Positions 30,820 to 39,567 of a DNA stretch of 64,000 bases are shown here, piece after piece. The notes below the pieces were generated by a model, which was given only the letters and a program-made list of their open reading frames with translations, had not been told where the DNA came from and made no database searches. Source of the DNA: Pseudarthrobacter sp. MM222 (GTDB lineage: Bacteria > Actinomycetota > Actinomycetes > Actinomycetales > Micrococcaceae); assembly GCF_947090775.1 (NCBI RefSeq), contig NZ_OX352321.1, forward strand, positions 1 through 64,000, written 5' to 3'. The translations under genes were made by a program, and so were the position numbers. Position 1 is the first letter of the stretch. The number at the start of each line of letters is the position of its first letter.

Positions 30820-31302
30820 CTACGGCCTCAATTCGATGACCGTCTTGCCGATTCTCACGGGGACACCGAGCTCCACGGGGAGGGCCCGGGTCAGCTGCTG
30901 GTCTGCCAGATACGTGCCGTTGGTGGAGCCCAGGTCCTCGATGAACCAGCGGCTGCCCTGCGGGAACAAGCGCGCATGCCGGCCGGACGCGTAGTCGTCC
31001 TCCAGCACGAGCGTGGCTTCCTGTGCGCGACCGAGCAGGATGGGACTCGCCGCCAGGGGGATGGTAGTTCCCTTGAGCGGACCCTCGGTCACGACCAACT
31101 GGCGGGCCTGCTGTTTCACAGGGGCGGGGGCTGGCTCGGCCAGGGCGGGGTTCTTACGTACCTGCCGGGCGGTGGGTGCGCCCGCCGCTGCCTTGCGTCC
31201 GATCATCAGGTCACGGCGCATAGCGGCGACGATGCTGAAGATTAGGACCCAAAGGAGCAACAGAAACCCGAAGCGAAGGGCGGTAATTGTCAGTTCACTC
31301 AC
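30820..31302 (-). CDS. fhaB: FHA domain protein FhaB (FipA type)
   Basis: FHA domains bind phosphothreonine and link kinase signalling to division proteins. The 160-residue protein has an N-terminal membrane helix (FGFLLLLWVLIFSIVAAM), a basic linker, and a C-terminal FHA domain with ILLGRAQEATLVLEDDYASGRHARL and DLGSTNGTYL. The Arg, Ser and His of GR and SGRHA and the Asn of STNGT are the usual phosphopeptide ligands. Its start overlaps the fhaA stop by four bases. Confidence 0.94.
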   Translation of the reverse strand: MSELTITALRFGFLLLLWVLIFSIVAAMRRDLMIGRKAAAGAPTARQVRKNPALAEPAPAPVKQQARQLVVTEGPLKGTTIPLAASPILLGRAQEATLVLEDDYASGRHARLFPQGSRWFIEDLGSTNGTYLADQQLTRALPVELGVPVRIGKTVIELRP

Positions 31303-32048
31303 GGGCGGCCGCCTGGATTGGCGGGCAGAAGGCGGAAGGTGATTTTTGTCCGTCCCATCATAATGGTGGAGCCGTCCGTGAGCTCCGAGCTCCCCACGAT
31401 CTTGTGGCCGTTGACGTAGCTGCCATTGGTGGAACCGAGGTCGACGGCCTGTGCCGTACCCGGCCCGGTCCGGACTTCCAGATGCCGGCGGGAAACTCCT
31501 GTGTCATCGATAAGGATGTCAGCCTCGGAGGACCGCCCGAGCACAACGGATGCTGCATTGAGCGAGTACCGCTGACCGTCGATGTCCAGCACCGGCTGGA
31601 GCCGCGAGGGCTGGCGCGTCGGCGCGGCAGGCATGGCGCCGTAGCTTGCGGGCTGCGCTGGAGCAGTGGGGGCAGAGGCCTTCTCGGTCCGCGACTTGAT
31701 CTCAAAATCCCCGGCACGGCGTTCTTCGTCGCGTCGGAAGCTGATGCGGACCGGCCCCTGCAGGGTGTAGCCCTGGCTGCGGACGTGATTGATGACGACG
31801 TCGCACAGCTCTTCTGCGAGCGGGGTGCCCCATTCCTGGGCCCGCTGGAAGTCGTCGTCGCTTAGAAGGACGTCGAAAACGTTGGGGGCAAGGGTGCGTC
31901 CCGCTGCGATGGTGAGGGCCTTGTTGTCGACTTCGCGGCGGAGGTGGCTGGCGATCTCGACGGGCTCAACCTGGGCGCGAGAACCGGTGGAGAAGACTCC
32001 GCGGACGGCCTTTTCGATGCCGCGCTCGACTTTGTCCAGCAATCCCAT
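31299..32048 (-). CDS. fhaA: DUF3662 and FHA domain protein FhaA
   Basis: FhaA binds phosphorylated MviN/MurJ-type partners in mycobacteria and tunes peptidoglycan synthesis. The 249-residue protein has an N-terminal DUF3662 domain (about 1-125, starting MGLLDKVERGIEKAVRGVFS), a short linker and a C-terminal FHA domain with VVLGRSSEADILIDDTGVSRRHLEV and DLGSTNGSYVNG. The linker is far shorter than in the roughly 530-residue M. tuberculosis protein. This is the first gene of the leftward seven-gene operon ending at pknB, so the operon promoter should lie in the region to its right. Confidence 0.95.
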   Translation of the reverse strand: MGLLDKVERGIEKAVRGVFSTGSRAQVEPVEIASHLRREVDNKALTIAAGRTLAPNVFDVLLSDDDFQRAQEWGTPLAEELCDVVINHVRSQGYTLQGPVRISFRRDEERRAGDFEIKSRTEKASAPTAPAQPASYGAMPAAPTRQPSRLQPVLDIDGQRYSLNAASVVLGRSSEADILIDDTGVSRRHLEVRTGPGTAQAVDLGSTNGSYVNGHKIVGSSELTDGSTIMMGRTKITFRLLPANPGGRP

Positions 32049-32468
32049 GGTCCTTCTCCTTTCCTGACGACTGCGGGGCAGTGTTCGTTCCGGAACTCGG
32101 TTTCCAACATTTGCAGAAGCCCACCGTGGATGGGCACTCCTACATCAGATACTACTGGGCGAGTCTGGGAATGGCCTTAACGGACGCCGCCACCACCTGC
32201 CGAAAAATTCTGGCCGCTCGGCGCTGACATGGGGTGATGCCTCCCTGGCGGAGACGGGTTGAACCGCCGCGGGGCGGGTCCCAAGAGGCAGTAAGCAGCC
32301 GTTCCCGGAGCGATCCGGGCTGGCCGCCAGGCCCCGGAATCTGCGGCTGTACGGTGCCGCGGCAGCTCGATTGGTGTTTTTCCGCGGTTGTCCGTTATGC
32401 TTGATCTCGCTGCTTTTACGAGGTTGGCGGTCCGCAAAACGGGTCGCTATCCGGGTAGAAGAAGTTGC
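32049..32468. other. Intergenic region between fhaA and tRNA-Leu
   Basis: This 420-bp stretch separates the leftward signalling operon from tRNA-Leu. It must hold the fhaA promoter (minus strand) and a tRNA promoter (plus strand), but no hexamer pair was convincing. AAAGGAGAAGG before the fhaA ATG is a clear ribosome-binding site. Open frames running through it overlap the tRNA and are not credible genes. Confidence 0.5.
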
Positions 32469-32551
32469 GCGCGAGTGGCGGAACGGCAGACGCGCTGGCT
32501 TCAGGTGCCAGTGTCCGAAAGGGCGTGGGGGTTCAAATCCCCCCTCGCGCA
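32469..32551 (+). tRNA. tRNA-Leu (anticodon CAG)
   Basis: This is an 83-nt class II tRNA. The acceptor stem is GCGCGAG/CTCGCGC, the anticodon stem CTGGC/GCCAG with loop TTCAGGT (anticodon CAG). A variable arm follows, then a T-arm with GTTCAAATC and discriminator A at 32551. CCA is not encoded. Confidence 0.97.
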
Positions 32552-32558
32552 CGCACTA

Positions 32559-32597
32559 GAACCCCGGGAAATCGATGATTTCCCGGGGTTCTTTTTT
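32559..32597 (+). terminator. Rho-independent terminator after tRNA-Leu
   Basis: Arms GAACCCCGGGAAATC and GATTTCCCGGGGTTC form a long near-perfect hairpin with a tiny loop, followed by TTTTTT. It lies directly after the tRNA. Confidence 0.93.
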
Positions 32598-32868
32598 GTG
32601 TGCCCGGGGAAGCTCTGCCCGGAGCGGATGCGAACCCGAGCGCCGCCGTCGGCGTCGGCGTCGACGGTGCAGCCCCCGATGGCTATGTGTCGTCACGCCT
32701 GTCCGCGAAGTCCTTGCCCGTTTGCACCGCGCTGAGGCAGTGACCTCTTCCAAAGCGTCAACAGTCCCGATAGGTTTTTGAGTGTCCGAGGATAGCCCTT
32801 GTGGACCTGACAGCCTTCTGCCGGGACGGTGATTATCGGAACAGGATTCACGAAGGAGTGAAGTACCC

Positions 32869-33873
32869 ATGGCTTACACAGCTGAAAACTGGCCCATCAC
32901 CGCTGCTTTGCTGCAGTTCCCGGGAACCGACGCCCAGGGCACCCCTATTAACGACGCCGACGCCTCCGCGTGGGCCGAGGTCCTCACCGAGGTCAAGGAA
33001 GCCGGCTTTTCCGACGCCGACCTCACGGACAGCTGGGTCCGCCCCGGCGACCTGAGCGCCGCCCGGCTCGCCGAGTTCAAGCAGACCGCCGACAACGTGG
33101 GCATCGGCATTCCCGTCATCTCCGCGATCCGGCGCAGCGTCATCGAGGAAGGAAACTGGGAAGCCAACCTAACCTACAGCCACCGCACCATCGACGCCGC
33201 GGCCGAACTGGGCTGCGAGGTGGTCTCGTTCGGACTGCACCAGGCCATCACCGCCGAGCAGCAGAAGCACCTCTGGTTCTGGACGGTTGAAGGCCACAAG
33301 GACCCGGTGGGGGACAAGGAAACCTGGGGCAAGGCCGTCACACGCCTGCGCGAACTCGGCCAGCACGCGGCCGAAGTGGGCGTGCTGCTCTCGCTCGAAA
33401 TGTACGAGGACACCTACCTCGGCACCGCGGACCAGTCCGTCCAGCTGGTCCAGGACATCGGCCTGGCCAACGTCGGCCTCAACCCGGACATCGGAAACCT
33501 CGTCCGGCTGCACCGACCGATCGAGGACTGGCGCGAAATGATGGCCAAGACCTTGCCGTATTCGAACTACTGGCACGTCAAGAACTACATCCGCGACGAA
33601 GACGTGGCCCGGAACAGCTACGTTGCCATGCCGGCCCCGATGGAAAGCGGCCTGATCAACTACCGCGAGGCATTCAAGGTAGCCATCGCAGCCGGTTATC
33701 AGGGCATCATCTGCACCGAACACTACGGCGGCGACGGCCTGTCCGTGACGGCCAGCAACCAGGACTACCTGCGCCGCCACGTTCTCCCTAAGACGGATGG
33801 CTACGCCCTGGGGACGAGCAAAGTTGCGCAGGGCCGGCAGCAGCCCACCAGCACCGGACCGGCCAGCTCCTGA
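32869..33873 (+). CDS. Sugar phosphate isomerase/epimerase-fold (TIM barrel) protein, possible acid-sugar decarboxylase
   Basis: The 334-residue protein belongs to the xylose-isomerase-like TIM-barrel superfamily. Candidate metal ligands fall in the expected order: Glu177 (SLEMYED), Asp207 (LNPDIGN), His236 (YWHVKNY) and Glu284 (CTEHYGG). It is the first gene of a run with a DAK-type kinase, an RpiB-like isomerase, a beta-hydroxyacid dehydrogenase and a transporter. In D-apionate catabolism a TIM-barrel enzyme of this superfamily (OiaC) decarboxylates a 3-oxo acid to erythrulose. A similar role here is inferred from context; epimerase or isomerase activity is equally possible. The ribosome site GAAGGAGTGA precedes the ATG. 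Confidence 0.78.
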   Translation: MAYTAENWPITAALLQFPGTDAQGTPINDADASAWAEVLTEVKEAGFSDADLTDSWVRPGDLSAARLAEFKQTADNVGIGIPVISAIRRSVIEEGNWEANLTYSHRTIDAAAELGCEVVSFGLHQAITAEQQKHLWFWTVEGHKDPVGDKETWGKAVTRLRELGQHAAEVGVLLSLEMYEDTYLGTADQSVQLVQDIGLANVGLNPDIGNLVRLHRPIEDWREMMAKTLPYSNYWHVKNYIRDEDVARNSYVAMPAPMESGLINYREAFKVAIAAGYQGIICTEHYGGDGLSVTASNQDYLRRHVLPKTDGYALGTSKVAQGRQQPTSTGPASS

Positions 33874-33949
33874 ACCGACGGCGCCCCAAGTGCACCGGGC
33901 CCGGACCCACCCGAAAGCGACGATTTCAACACGGATTCAATGAGGAACC

Positions 33950-35734
33950 ATGACCCAGATCTTCGACAATCCCGCTGATTTCGCGGATGAGGCTTTGGAC
34001 GGCTTCGTGGCGGCCAACCACGGCTATGTGGCCCGGGTGGACGGCGGCGTGGTCCGCTCCACCGAGGTCCCGGCCGGGCAGGTGGCCCTGGTGGTCGGCG
34101 GCGGCTCCGGGCATTACCCGGCCTTCGCCGGCCTGGTCGGGCCGGGCCTGGCCGCGGGCTCGGCGTGCGGGAACATGTTCGCCTCGCCCGCGGCCGGGCA
34201 GGTCTACCGGGTGGCGAAGGCCGCCAACGCCGGCGGCGGGGTGCTGCTGAGCTACGGAAACTACGCCGGGGACGTGCTGCACTTCGGCCAGGCCCAGCTG
34301 CGCCTGAACGCCGAGGGCATCGAGACCCGCACGGTGCTGGTCACCGACGACATCGCCTCCGCCCCGGCGGAGCAGATCGGGAAGCGCCGCGGCATCGCCG
34401 GGGACCTGACGGTCTTCAAGATCGCCGGCGCCGCCGCCGAGGCCGGGCTCAGCCTGGACGACGTCGAACGGCTCGCCGTCAAAACCAACCACCGCACCCG
34501 CTCCCTGGGCGTGGCGTTCGGCGGCTGCACCCTGCCGGGCGCGGACGCGCCGCTGTTTACCGTCCCGGCCGGGCAGATGTCGCTGGGCCTGGGCATCCAC
34601 GGCGAACCGGGCATCTCCGAACACCCGATGCCGACCGCCTCCGAACTCGCCGCCCTTCTGGTCAGCCGGCTGCTCGAGGACAAGCCGGAGGACGCCGGCA
34701 CCCGCGTCGTGGCGATCGTCAACGGCCTGGGCACGGTCAAGTACGACGAACTGTTCCTGCTCTTCGGCAAGATCGAAAAGCTCCTCGACGCCGCCGGTCT
34801 GACCGTGGTGGAGCCCGAATGCGGGGAGCTGGTCACCAGCCTGGACATGTCCGGGCTCTCCCTGACCCTGCTCTGGCTCGATGCGGAACTCGAGCAGTAC
34901 TGGGCCGCCCCGGCCGACACCCCGGCGTTCCGCAAGGGCAACCTCGCCCCCCGGGCCCGCCGCGAACTCACCGGCCCCGACGAGGCCGCCGCCGAGGAGC
35001 TTGAACACACCACCGCAGCGGCGGCCGCCGTCGGCCGGCTGGCGGCCGACCTGCTCGGCCAGGTGCAGCACGTGATCATTGAGCATGAGGAGGAACTCGG
35101 CAACCTGGACGCGATCGCCGGGGACGGGGACCACGGGATCGGGATGCGCCGCGGCGTGGACGCGGCAGTCGCCGCCGCCCGGCACGCGCTGGAACAGGAA
35201 GGCGGCGCGTCGCCGTCGCGGGTCCTGACCGCAGCCGGGGAAGCCTGGAGCGAACGCGCCGGCGGTACCTCCGGCGCGCTCTGGGGCTCGGCGGTCATCG
35301 CCGCCGGCCTCGCGCTGGGCAACCGCGACAGCTACTCCGGCGGGGACGCCGCCGCCGCCGCCACCGCGTTCGTCGACGCGATCACCGAGCTCGGCAAGGC
35401 CGAAGCCGGGGACAAGACCATGGTGGATGCCCTCCTGCCGTTCCGGGAAACCTTCCTCAACGAGCTCGACGCCGGCACCTCAGTGGCTGACTCGCTCGCC
35501 GCCGCGGCTGCCGCCGCGCAGACAGCCGCGGACCGGACGGCCGATCTCCGCCCGCTCAAAGGCCGCGCCCGTCCCCTCGCGGAAAAGAGCCTCGGACACC
35601 CCGACCCCGGCGCTGTCTCCTTCGCACTGATCAGCGAACGGATCGCCCAACACATCAAGGCTGAGCTGGCTCGGCCAGAACCGGCCACATCAGACAAGGC
35701 CCAAGCGGCCGGACAGGGAGCACAAAATGACTAA
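33950..35734 (+). CDS. DAK-family ketose kinase (DhaK-DhaL fusion), probable tetrulose kinase
   Basis: The 594-residue protein fuses a DhaK substrate domain (about 1-330) and a DhaL ATP domain (about 355-560). The substrate-binding His217 lies in GIHGEPG and Asp108 in NYAGDVL; the DhaL metal motif is DGDH at 392-395. The usual DhaK stretch GHEPAHAG reads GHYPAFAG here (His55 kept), and CGDVFASP reads CGNMFASP. These pocket changes argue against plain dihydroxyacetone and favour a larger ketose. Mycobacterial D- and L-erythrulose kinases (DerK, LerK) belong to this family. The stop overlaps the next gene by eight bases. Confidence 0.85.
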   Translation: MTQIFDNPADFADEALDGFVAANHGYVARVDGGVVRSTEVPAGQVALVVGGGSGHYPAFAGLVGPGLAAGSACGNMFASPAAGQVYRVAKAANAGGGVLLSYGNYAGDVLHFGQAQLRLNAEGIETRTVLVTDDIASAPAEQIGKRRGIAGDLTVFKIAGAAAEAGLSLDDVERLAVKTNHRTRSLGVAFGGCTLPGADAPLFTVPAGQMSLGLGIHGEPGISEHPMPTASELAALLVSRLLEDKPEDAGTRVVAIVNGLGTVKYDELFLLFGKIEKLLDAAGLTVVEPECGELVTSLDMSGLSLTLLWLDAELEQYWAAPADTPAFRKGNLAPRARRELTGPDEAAAEELEHTTAAAAAVGRLAADLLGQVQHVIIEHEEELGNLDAIAGDGDHGIGMRRGVDAAVAAARHALEQEGGASPSRVLTAAGEAWSERAGGTSGALWGSAVIAAGLALGNRDSYSGGDAAAAATAFVDAITELGKAEAGDKTMVDALLPFRETFLNELDAGTSVADSLAAAAAAAQTAADRTADLRPLKGRARPLAEKSLGHPDPGAVSFALISERIAQHIKAELARPEPATSDKAQAAGQGAQND

Positions 35735-36194
35735 CCCCGAAGGTTGGCGCATTGTCATCGGCAACGATGAAGCAGGCGTCGAATACAAGAACGCCCTGAA
35801 AGCCCTGCTCGAAGCCGACCCCCGCGTCGCCTCCGTAGTGGACATCGGCGTCGGCGCCAACGACTCCACCGCCTACCCCCACCTGGCAGTCAACGCCGCC
35901 CGGAAGGTCGCCGAGGGCGACGCGGACCGGGCGCTCCTGATCTGCGGCACAGGGCTCGGCGTGGCCATCGCGGCCAACAAGGTCCCCGGCATCCGGGCCG
36001 TCACCGCGCACGACAGCTACTCCGTGGAACGCTCGGTCCTGAGCAACAACGCCCAGGTCCTCACCATGGGCCAGCGCGTCATCGGCCTGGAACTGGCCAA
36101 GAAGCTCGTCGGCGAATGGCTCAGCCACCGCTTCGACGAAAACTCCTCCTCCGCCGCCAAGGTGGACGCCATCCACTCCTACGAAGCCGATTGA
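35727..36194 (+). CDS. RpiB/LacAB-family isomerase, DerI-like (probable D-erythrulose 4-phosphate isomerase)
   Basis: The 155-residue protein has the RpiB fold with catalytic Cys73 in [13 protein letters not shown] and [22 protein letters not shown]. The canonical DHAG motif at the start of RpiB reads NDEAG, so the phosphate- or substrate-contacting His is a Glu. That change and the [14 protein letters not shown] stretch resemble, from memory, DerI, which converts D-erythrulose 4-phosphate to D-erythrose 4-phosphate. It overlaps the kinase gene that would supply its substrate. The window has a second, canonical RpiB at 60182-60652, supporting a different substrate here. Confidence 0.82.
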   Translation: MTNPEGWRIVIGNDEAGVEYKNALKALLEADPRVASVVDIGVGANDSTAYPHLAVNAARKVAEGDADRALLICGTGLGVAIAANKVPGIRAVTAHDSYSVERSVLSNNAQVLTMGQRVIGLELAKKLVGEWLSHRFDENSSSAAKVDAIHSYEAD

Positions 36195-36211
36195 ACGGAG
36201 GCTGAGTAACC

Positions 36212-37180
36212 ATGACGGAAACCCCCAACACTGCGGGCAAGATCGCCGTCGTCGGCTCCGGTTACATGGGCGGCGGCATCGCCCAGGTCCTGGCACTCGG
36301 CGGGGCCCGGGTCGCACTCGCGGACGTGTCCGCCGAAGTAGCCCAGAAGAACTATGAGCGTCTCCTCACGGAATCCGATCATTTCGTCGCCGACGGGCTG
36401 TTCCCGGAAGGTGCCACCCAGATTTTGCGGCAAAACCTCTGGGCGGCCAAAAACATCGAGGAAGCCGTCGCGGACGCCGACTTCATCGAGGAAGCCGTCC
36501 CCGAGGTCATCGCCATCAAGCACGAGACACTGGCCCGGATCAGCGCCGCCGCCCGTCCCGACGCCATCATCGGCTCCAACACCTCCACCATCTCCATCGC
36601 CGACCTGTCCGAGCCGGTGACCAACCCGGAACGGTTCCTCGGCGTGCACTTCTCCAACCCCTCGCCCTTCATCCCGGGCGTCGAGATCATTCCCCACGCC
36701 GGCACCTCGGCGGCCACGGTCGGCGCCGTCCGCGACCTCGTGCACGCGGCCAACAAGCAGACCGCCGTCGTCAAGGACGTCACCGGCTTCGTGCTCAACC
36801 GGCTCCAGTACGCCCTCTTCCACGAGGCCGCCCAACTGGTGGAACAGGAAATCGCGACCGCGGAGGACGTCGACACCCTGGTCCGCACCACCTTCGGCTT
36901 CCGGCTGCCGTTCTTCGGGCCGTTCGCGATCGCCGACATGGCCGGCCTGGACGTCTACAACTTCTGCTACAAGTCCCTGCAGACCGACTTCCCGGAACGC
37001 TTCGCCACCCCGAAAATCCTCAGCGACCTGGTCCAGGCCGGCAAGCTGGGCACCAAGACCGGAGCCGGCTTCCTCAACGTCCCCGCCGAACGCACCCCCG
37101 AGCTCATCGCCTACCGCAACAAGGCCTACGTGGCCATGCAGAAGCTCCTCAACGAGCTCGGCCCCGCCCCCATCAACTGA
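36212..37180 (+). CDS. 3-hydroxyacyl-CoA dehydrogenase-family oxidoreductase (L-gulonate 3-dehydrogenase-like)
   Basis: The 322-residue protein has an N-terminal Rossmann domain (VVGSGYMGGGIAQVLALGG), the Asn/Ser region GSNTSTISIADL and the catalytic His-Glu region HFSNPSPFIPGVEII. An all-helical C-terminal domain carries KDVTGFVLNRLQYALFHEA. The family oxidises 3-hydroxyl groups of acyl-CoAs or, in L-gulonate 3-dehydrogenase-type members, of sugar acids. Sitting 17 bp after the DerI-like gene, and without any fatty acid genes, a sugar-acid 3-dehydrogenase is the better reading. The product would be a 3-oxo acid prone to decarboxylation. Confidence 0.78.
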   Translation: MTETPNTAGKIAVVGSGYMGGGIAQVLALGGARVALADVSAEVAQKNYERLLTESDHFVADGLFPEGATQILRQNLWAAKNIEEAVADADFIEEAVPEVIAIKHETLARISAAARPDAIIGSNTSTISIADLSEPVTNPERFLGVHFSNPSPFIPGVEIIPHAGTSAATVGAVRDLVHAANKQTAVVKDVTGFVLNRLQYALFHEAAQLVEQEIATAEDVDTLVRTTFGFRLPFFGPFAIADMAGLDVYNFCYKSLQTDFPERFATPKILSDLVQAGKLGTKTGAGFLNVPAERTPELIAYRNKAYVAMQKLLNELGPAPIN

Positions 37181-37313
37181 ACCGCCTTAATTGGAGGTGC
37201 TGCCTGACAGTACTGAAGCCGTCAAACATCGTGACTATTGCGTTTCTGGGTGGTAAACCTGAACTGTTCCGCTGCGGAACCCGGCGGGCTCGTTACTCAC
37301 AGCGAGGTGCACG

Positions 37314-38693
37314 ATGACTTCCATGAATCCTGCCAATCAACTCGACGAGCTGGGCCAGCGGACACTGCGCAAGGTGCGCAACCGCCTTATGCCCCTGATA
37401 GTCCTGCTCTACTTCATTGCGTATCTGGACCGGAACAATGTCGGCTTCGCAAAGCTGACCATGAGCGAGGACATCGGCCTGAGTGCTTCGGCCTATGGCC
37501 TCGGCGCCGGCATCTTCTTCCTCGGCTACGCACTACTGGAAATCCCAAGCAACGGCGGGATGTACAAGTTCGGTGCCCGCAAATGGATCGCCCGGATCCT
37601 CATCTCGTGGGGCATCTTTGCAACGGCCATGGCGCTGGTGAACGGCGAGACCACGTTCTACATCATCCGGTTCCTGCTGGGTGCGGCCGAGGCGGGGTTC
37701 TTTCCGGCCATCCTGTTCTATCTGACGCTGTGGTTCCCTGCCGCGCAGCGCGTCACGGTGTTGGGCATCTTCATCCTTGCGCAGCCTATCTCCAATGCAC
37801 TGGGTGCCCCGGTCTCGGGTCTGCTGCTGCAGATGGACGGCATCATGGGCCTGCAAGGCTGGCAATGGCTCTACATCATTGAAGGCATACCGGCCATCCT
37901 CCTCGGAATACTGACCCCGTTCCTGATGACCGACCGCCCCAGCCACGCACACTTCCTGGCGGACGATGAGCGTGAATGGCTGACCAAGACCATGGACGAG
38001 GAGCTTGCCCACAAGCAGAAGGGCCAGCCCCACCACTTCCTCGCAGGACTCAAGGACCCGCGGACCATCGCCTACTCGGCGTTGTACTTCGGGCTGGTCT
38101 GCGGCATCTACGGCCTCGGCCTGTGGATGCCGACTATCGTCGCCGCACTGGGCAAGTTCACCACCACGCAGGTCGGCTTCATCGTGGCCATTCCGTACAC
38201 GATCGCGGCTGTCTTTGTGTACTTCTGGGGCCGTCGCTCCGACCGCACCGGTAACCGTGTCATGCATGCGAGCATCAGCATGGTCATGGCCGCCGTTGGC
38301 CTTTTGGCGGCCGGTTACCTGGTACAGGTCAACGCGGTCTTGGCGCTGATGGCCCTGACGCTGGCGGCCATGGGTATTTACTCCGCCATTGCGCCATTCC
38401 TGGCCATGCCCTCGACGGCCCTGGTGGGCGCTGCCGCGGCAGCCGGGCTCGCCATGGTGAATTCGCTCGGTAATCTGGGCGGGTTCGTGGCTCCCTACGC
38501 CGTGGGGCTGTTTAACGACGCCACCGGAGACAACCGGTCCGGCCTCGTGTTCCTCGCCGCCTGCCTCGCCGTAACGGCCGTCGCCACCTTCCTCTACGCA
38601 CGCCACCGCCCGGAGGGACATGTGAAGCCGGGTACGCCAGCTGCGGTCGGAGAGGAAGCTGTAGCTGCCGACGAGTTCGACATCAGGAACTGA
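37314..38693 (+). CDS. MFS transporter, anion:cation symporter type (sugar-acid uptake)
   Basis: The 459-residue protein has 12 hydrophobic helices and the ACS-family hallmark IAYLDRNNVGFAKLTM near the N-terminus. FFLGYALLEIPSNGGMYKFGARKW and FLLGAAEAGFFPAILFYLTLWF follow, as in galactonate, phthalate and tartrate transporters. Substrates of this group are usually organic or sugar acids, which fits a sugar-acid pathway in the same gene run. A 133-bp gap separates it from the dehydrogenase gene, so a second promoter is possible; the SDR gene follows 27 bp downstream. Confidence 0.85.
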   Translation: MTSMNPANQLDELGQRTLRKVRNRLMPLIVLLYFIAYLDRNNVGFAKLTMSEDIGLSASAYGLGAGIFFLGYALLEIPSNGGMYKFGARKWIARILISWGIFATAMALVNGETTFYIIRFLLGAAEAGFFPAILFYLTLWFPAAQRVTVLGIFILAQPISNALGAPVSGLLLQMDGIMGLQGWQWLYIIEGIPAILLGILTPFLMTDRPSHAHFLADDEREWLTKTMDEELAHKQKGQPHHFLAGLKDPRTIAYSALYFGLVCGIYGLGLWMPTIVAALGKFTTTQVGFIVAIPYTIAAVFVYFWGRRSDRTGNRVMHASISMVMAAVGLLAAGYLVQVNAVLALMALTLAAMGIYSAIAPFLAMPSTALVGAAAAAGLAMVNSLGNLGGFVAPYAVGLFNDATGDNRSGLVFLAACLAVTAVATFLYARHRPEGHVKPGTPAAVGEEAVAADEFDIRN

Positions 38694-38720
38694 CAATCAG
38701 GCAACGGGAGGCCAACGGAC

Positions 38721-39497
38721 ATGACTCCTTCAGAAGCGTTCCCGATTGAGCGGTCGGCGGTGCTGACCGGCGCCGCTTCTCCGCGCGGCATCGGAAGGGC
38801 GACGGCGGAGATGCTTGCCAGCCAGGGCTGGGCGGTGGCGATTTTGGATATCGACGGCGACGCGGCACGGAAGGCCGCCGAGGAAATCACTGACATTTAC
38901 GGGGTTCAGGCGATTGGGGTAGGCTCTGACGTGTCCGACCAGGCAACCGTCAACGCCGCCATAGACGAGGTCGAATCCGCGCTGCCGCCGATCGTTGGCC
39001 TGGCCAACCTGGCGGGGATCAGCTCACCCACGGAGTTCATGGACGAGACGCTCGAGGCATGGGAGCGGGTGTTCAAAATCAACATGACCGGCACGTTCCT
39101 GGTCACCCAGCGCGTGCTCCGGGGCATGATCGAGCGGAAGCTCGGCAGGATCGTGAGCGTCTCGTCGATCTCCGCCCAGCGCGGGGGCGGCACATACTCC
39201 AAGGTGGCCTATAGCGCCTCGAAGGCTGCCATCATCGGCTTCACCCGGGCATTGGCCCGGGAAATGGGCCAGCACGGAATCACCGTCAACTGTGTGGCTC
39301 CGGGTCCCGTGGACACGGACATCATGGGTGGAACGCTGACGGATGAGCGCAAGGCGGCCATGTCAGCCGACATCCTGGTGGGCCGGGTGGGAACCGTGCG
39401 GGACATCGCCGCGCTGATGGTGTTCCTGCTGGGCGAGGACGCCGGCTTCATCACAGGCGCCACGTACGACATCAACGGGGGACTGCAGATTTCCTGA
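38721..39497 (+). CDS. Short-chain dehydrogenase/reductase (SDR)
   Basis: The 258-residue classical SDR has the cofactor motif TGAASPRGIGRA (16-27), the NLAG structural motif near residue 96 and the catalytic YSASK with Tyr164 and Lys168. The ending ITGATYDINGGLQIS is typical. Asp43 and Asp45 after the second beta strand (ILDIDGD) suggest NAD(H) preference. A GGGAGG ribosome site lies in the 27 bp after the MFS gene, so the two are likely co-transcribed. It may oxidise the imported sugar or acid; the substrate is unknown. Confidence 0.87.
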   Translation: MTPSEAFPIERSAVLTGAASPRGIGRATAEMLASQGWAVAILDIDGDAARKAAEEITDIYGVQAIGVGSDVSDQATVNAAIDEVESALPPIVGLANLAGISSPTEFMDETLEAWERVFKINMTGTFLVTQRVLRGMIERKLGRIVSVSSISAQRGGGTYSKVAYSASKAAIIGFTRALAREMGQHGITVNCVAPGPVDTDIMGGTLTDERKAAMSADILVGRVGTVRDIAALMVFLLGEDAGFITGATYDINGGLQIS

Positions 39498-39567
39498 CGC
39501 CGGTCAGTTGCTCGACTTTCCGGTCAGCCCCGGAACGCCCTCCGGCGCCCGCTAAGTGTTGCGACCG

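Noticed and set aside
32640..32670. Short GTCGGC repeats before the acid-sugar gene run, considered as a regulatory repeat.
   Set aside because: Simple G+C-rich hexamer repetition of a few units is common in this base composition.
34165..35004. A 279-codon frame overlapping the DAK kinase gene in another reading frame.
   Set aside because: Its product is Arg/Pro-rich low-complexity sequence typical of out-of-frame G+C-rich DNA.
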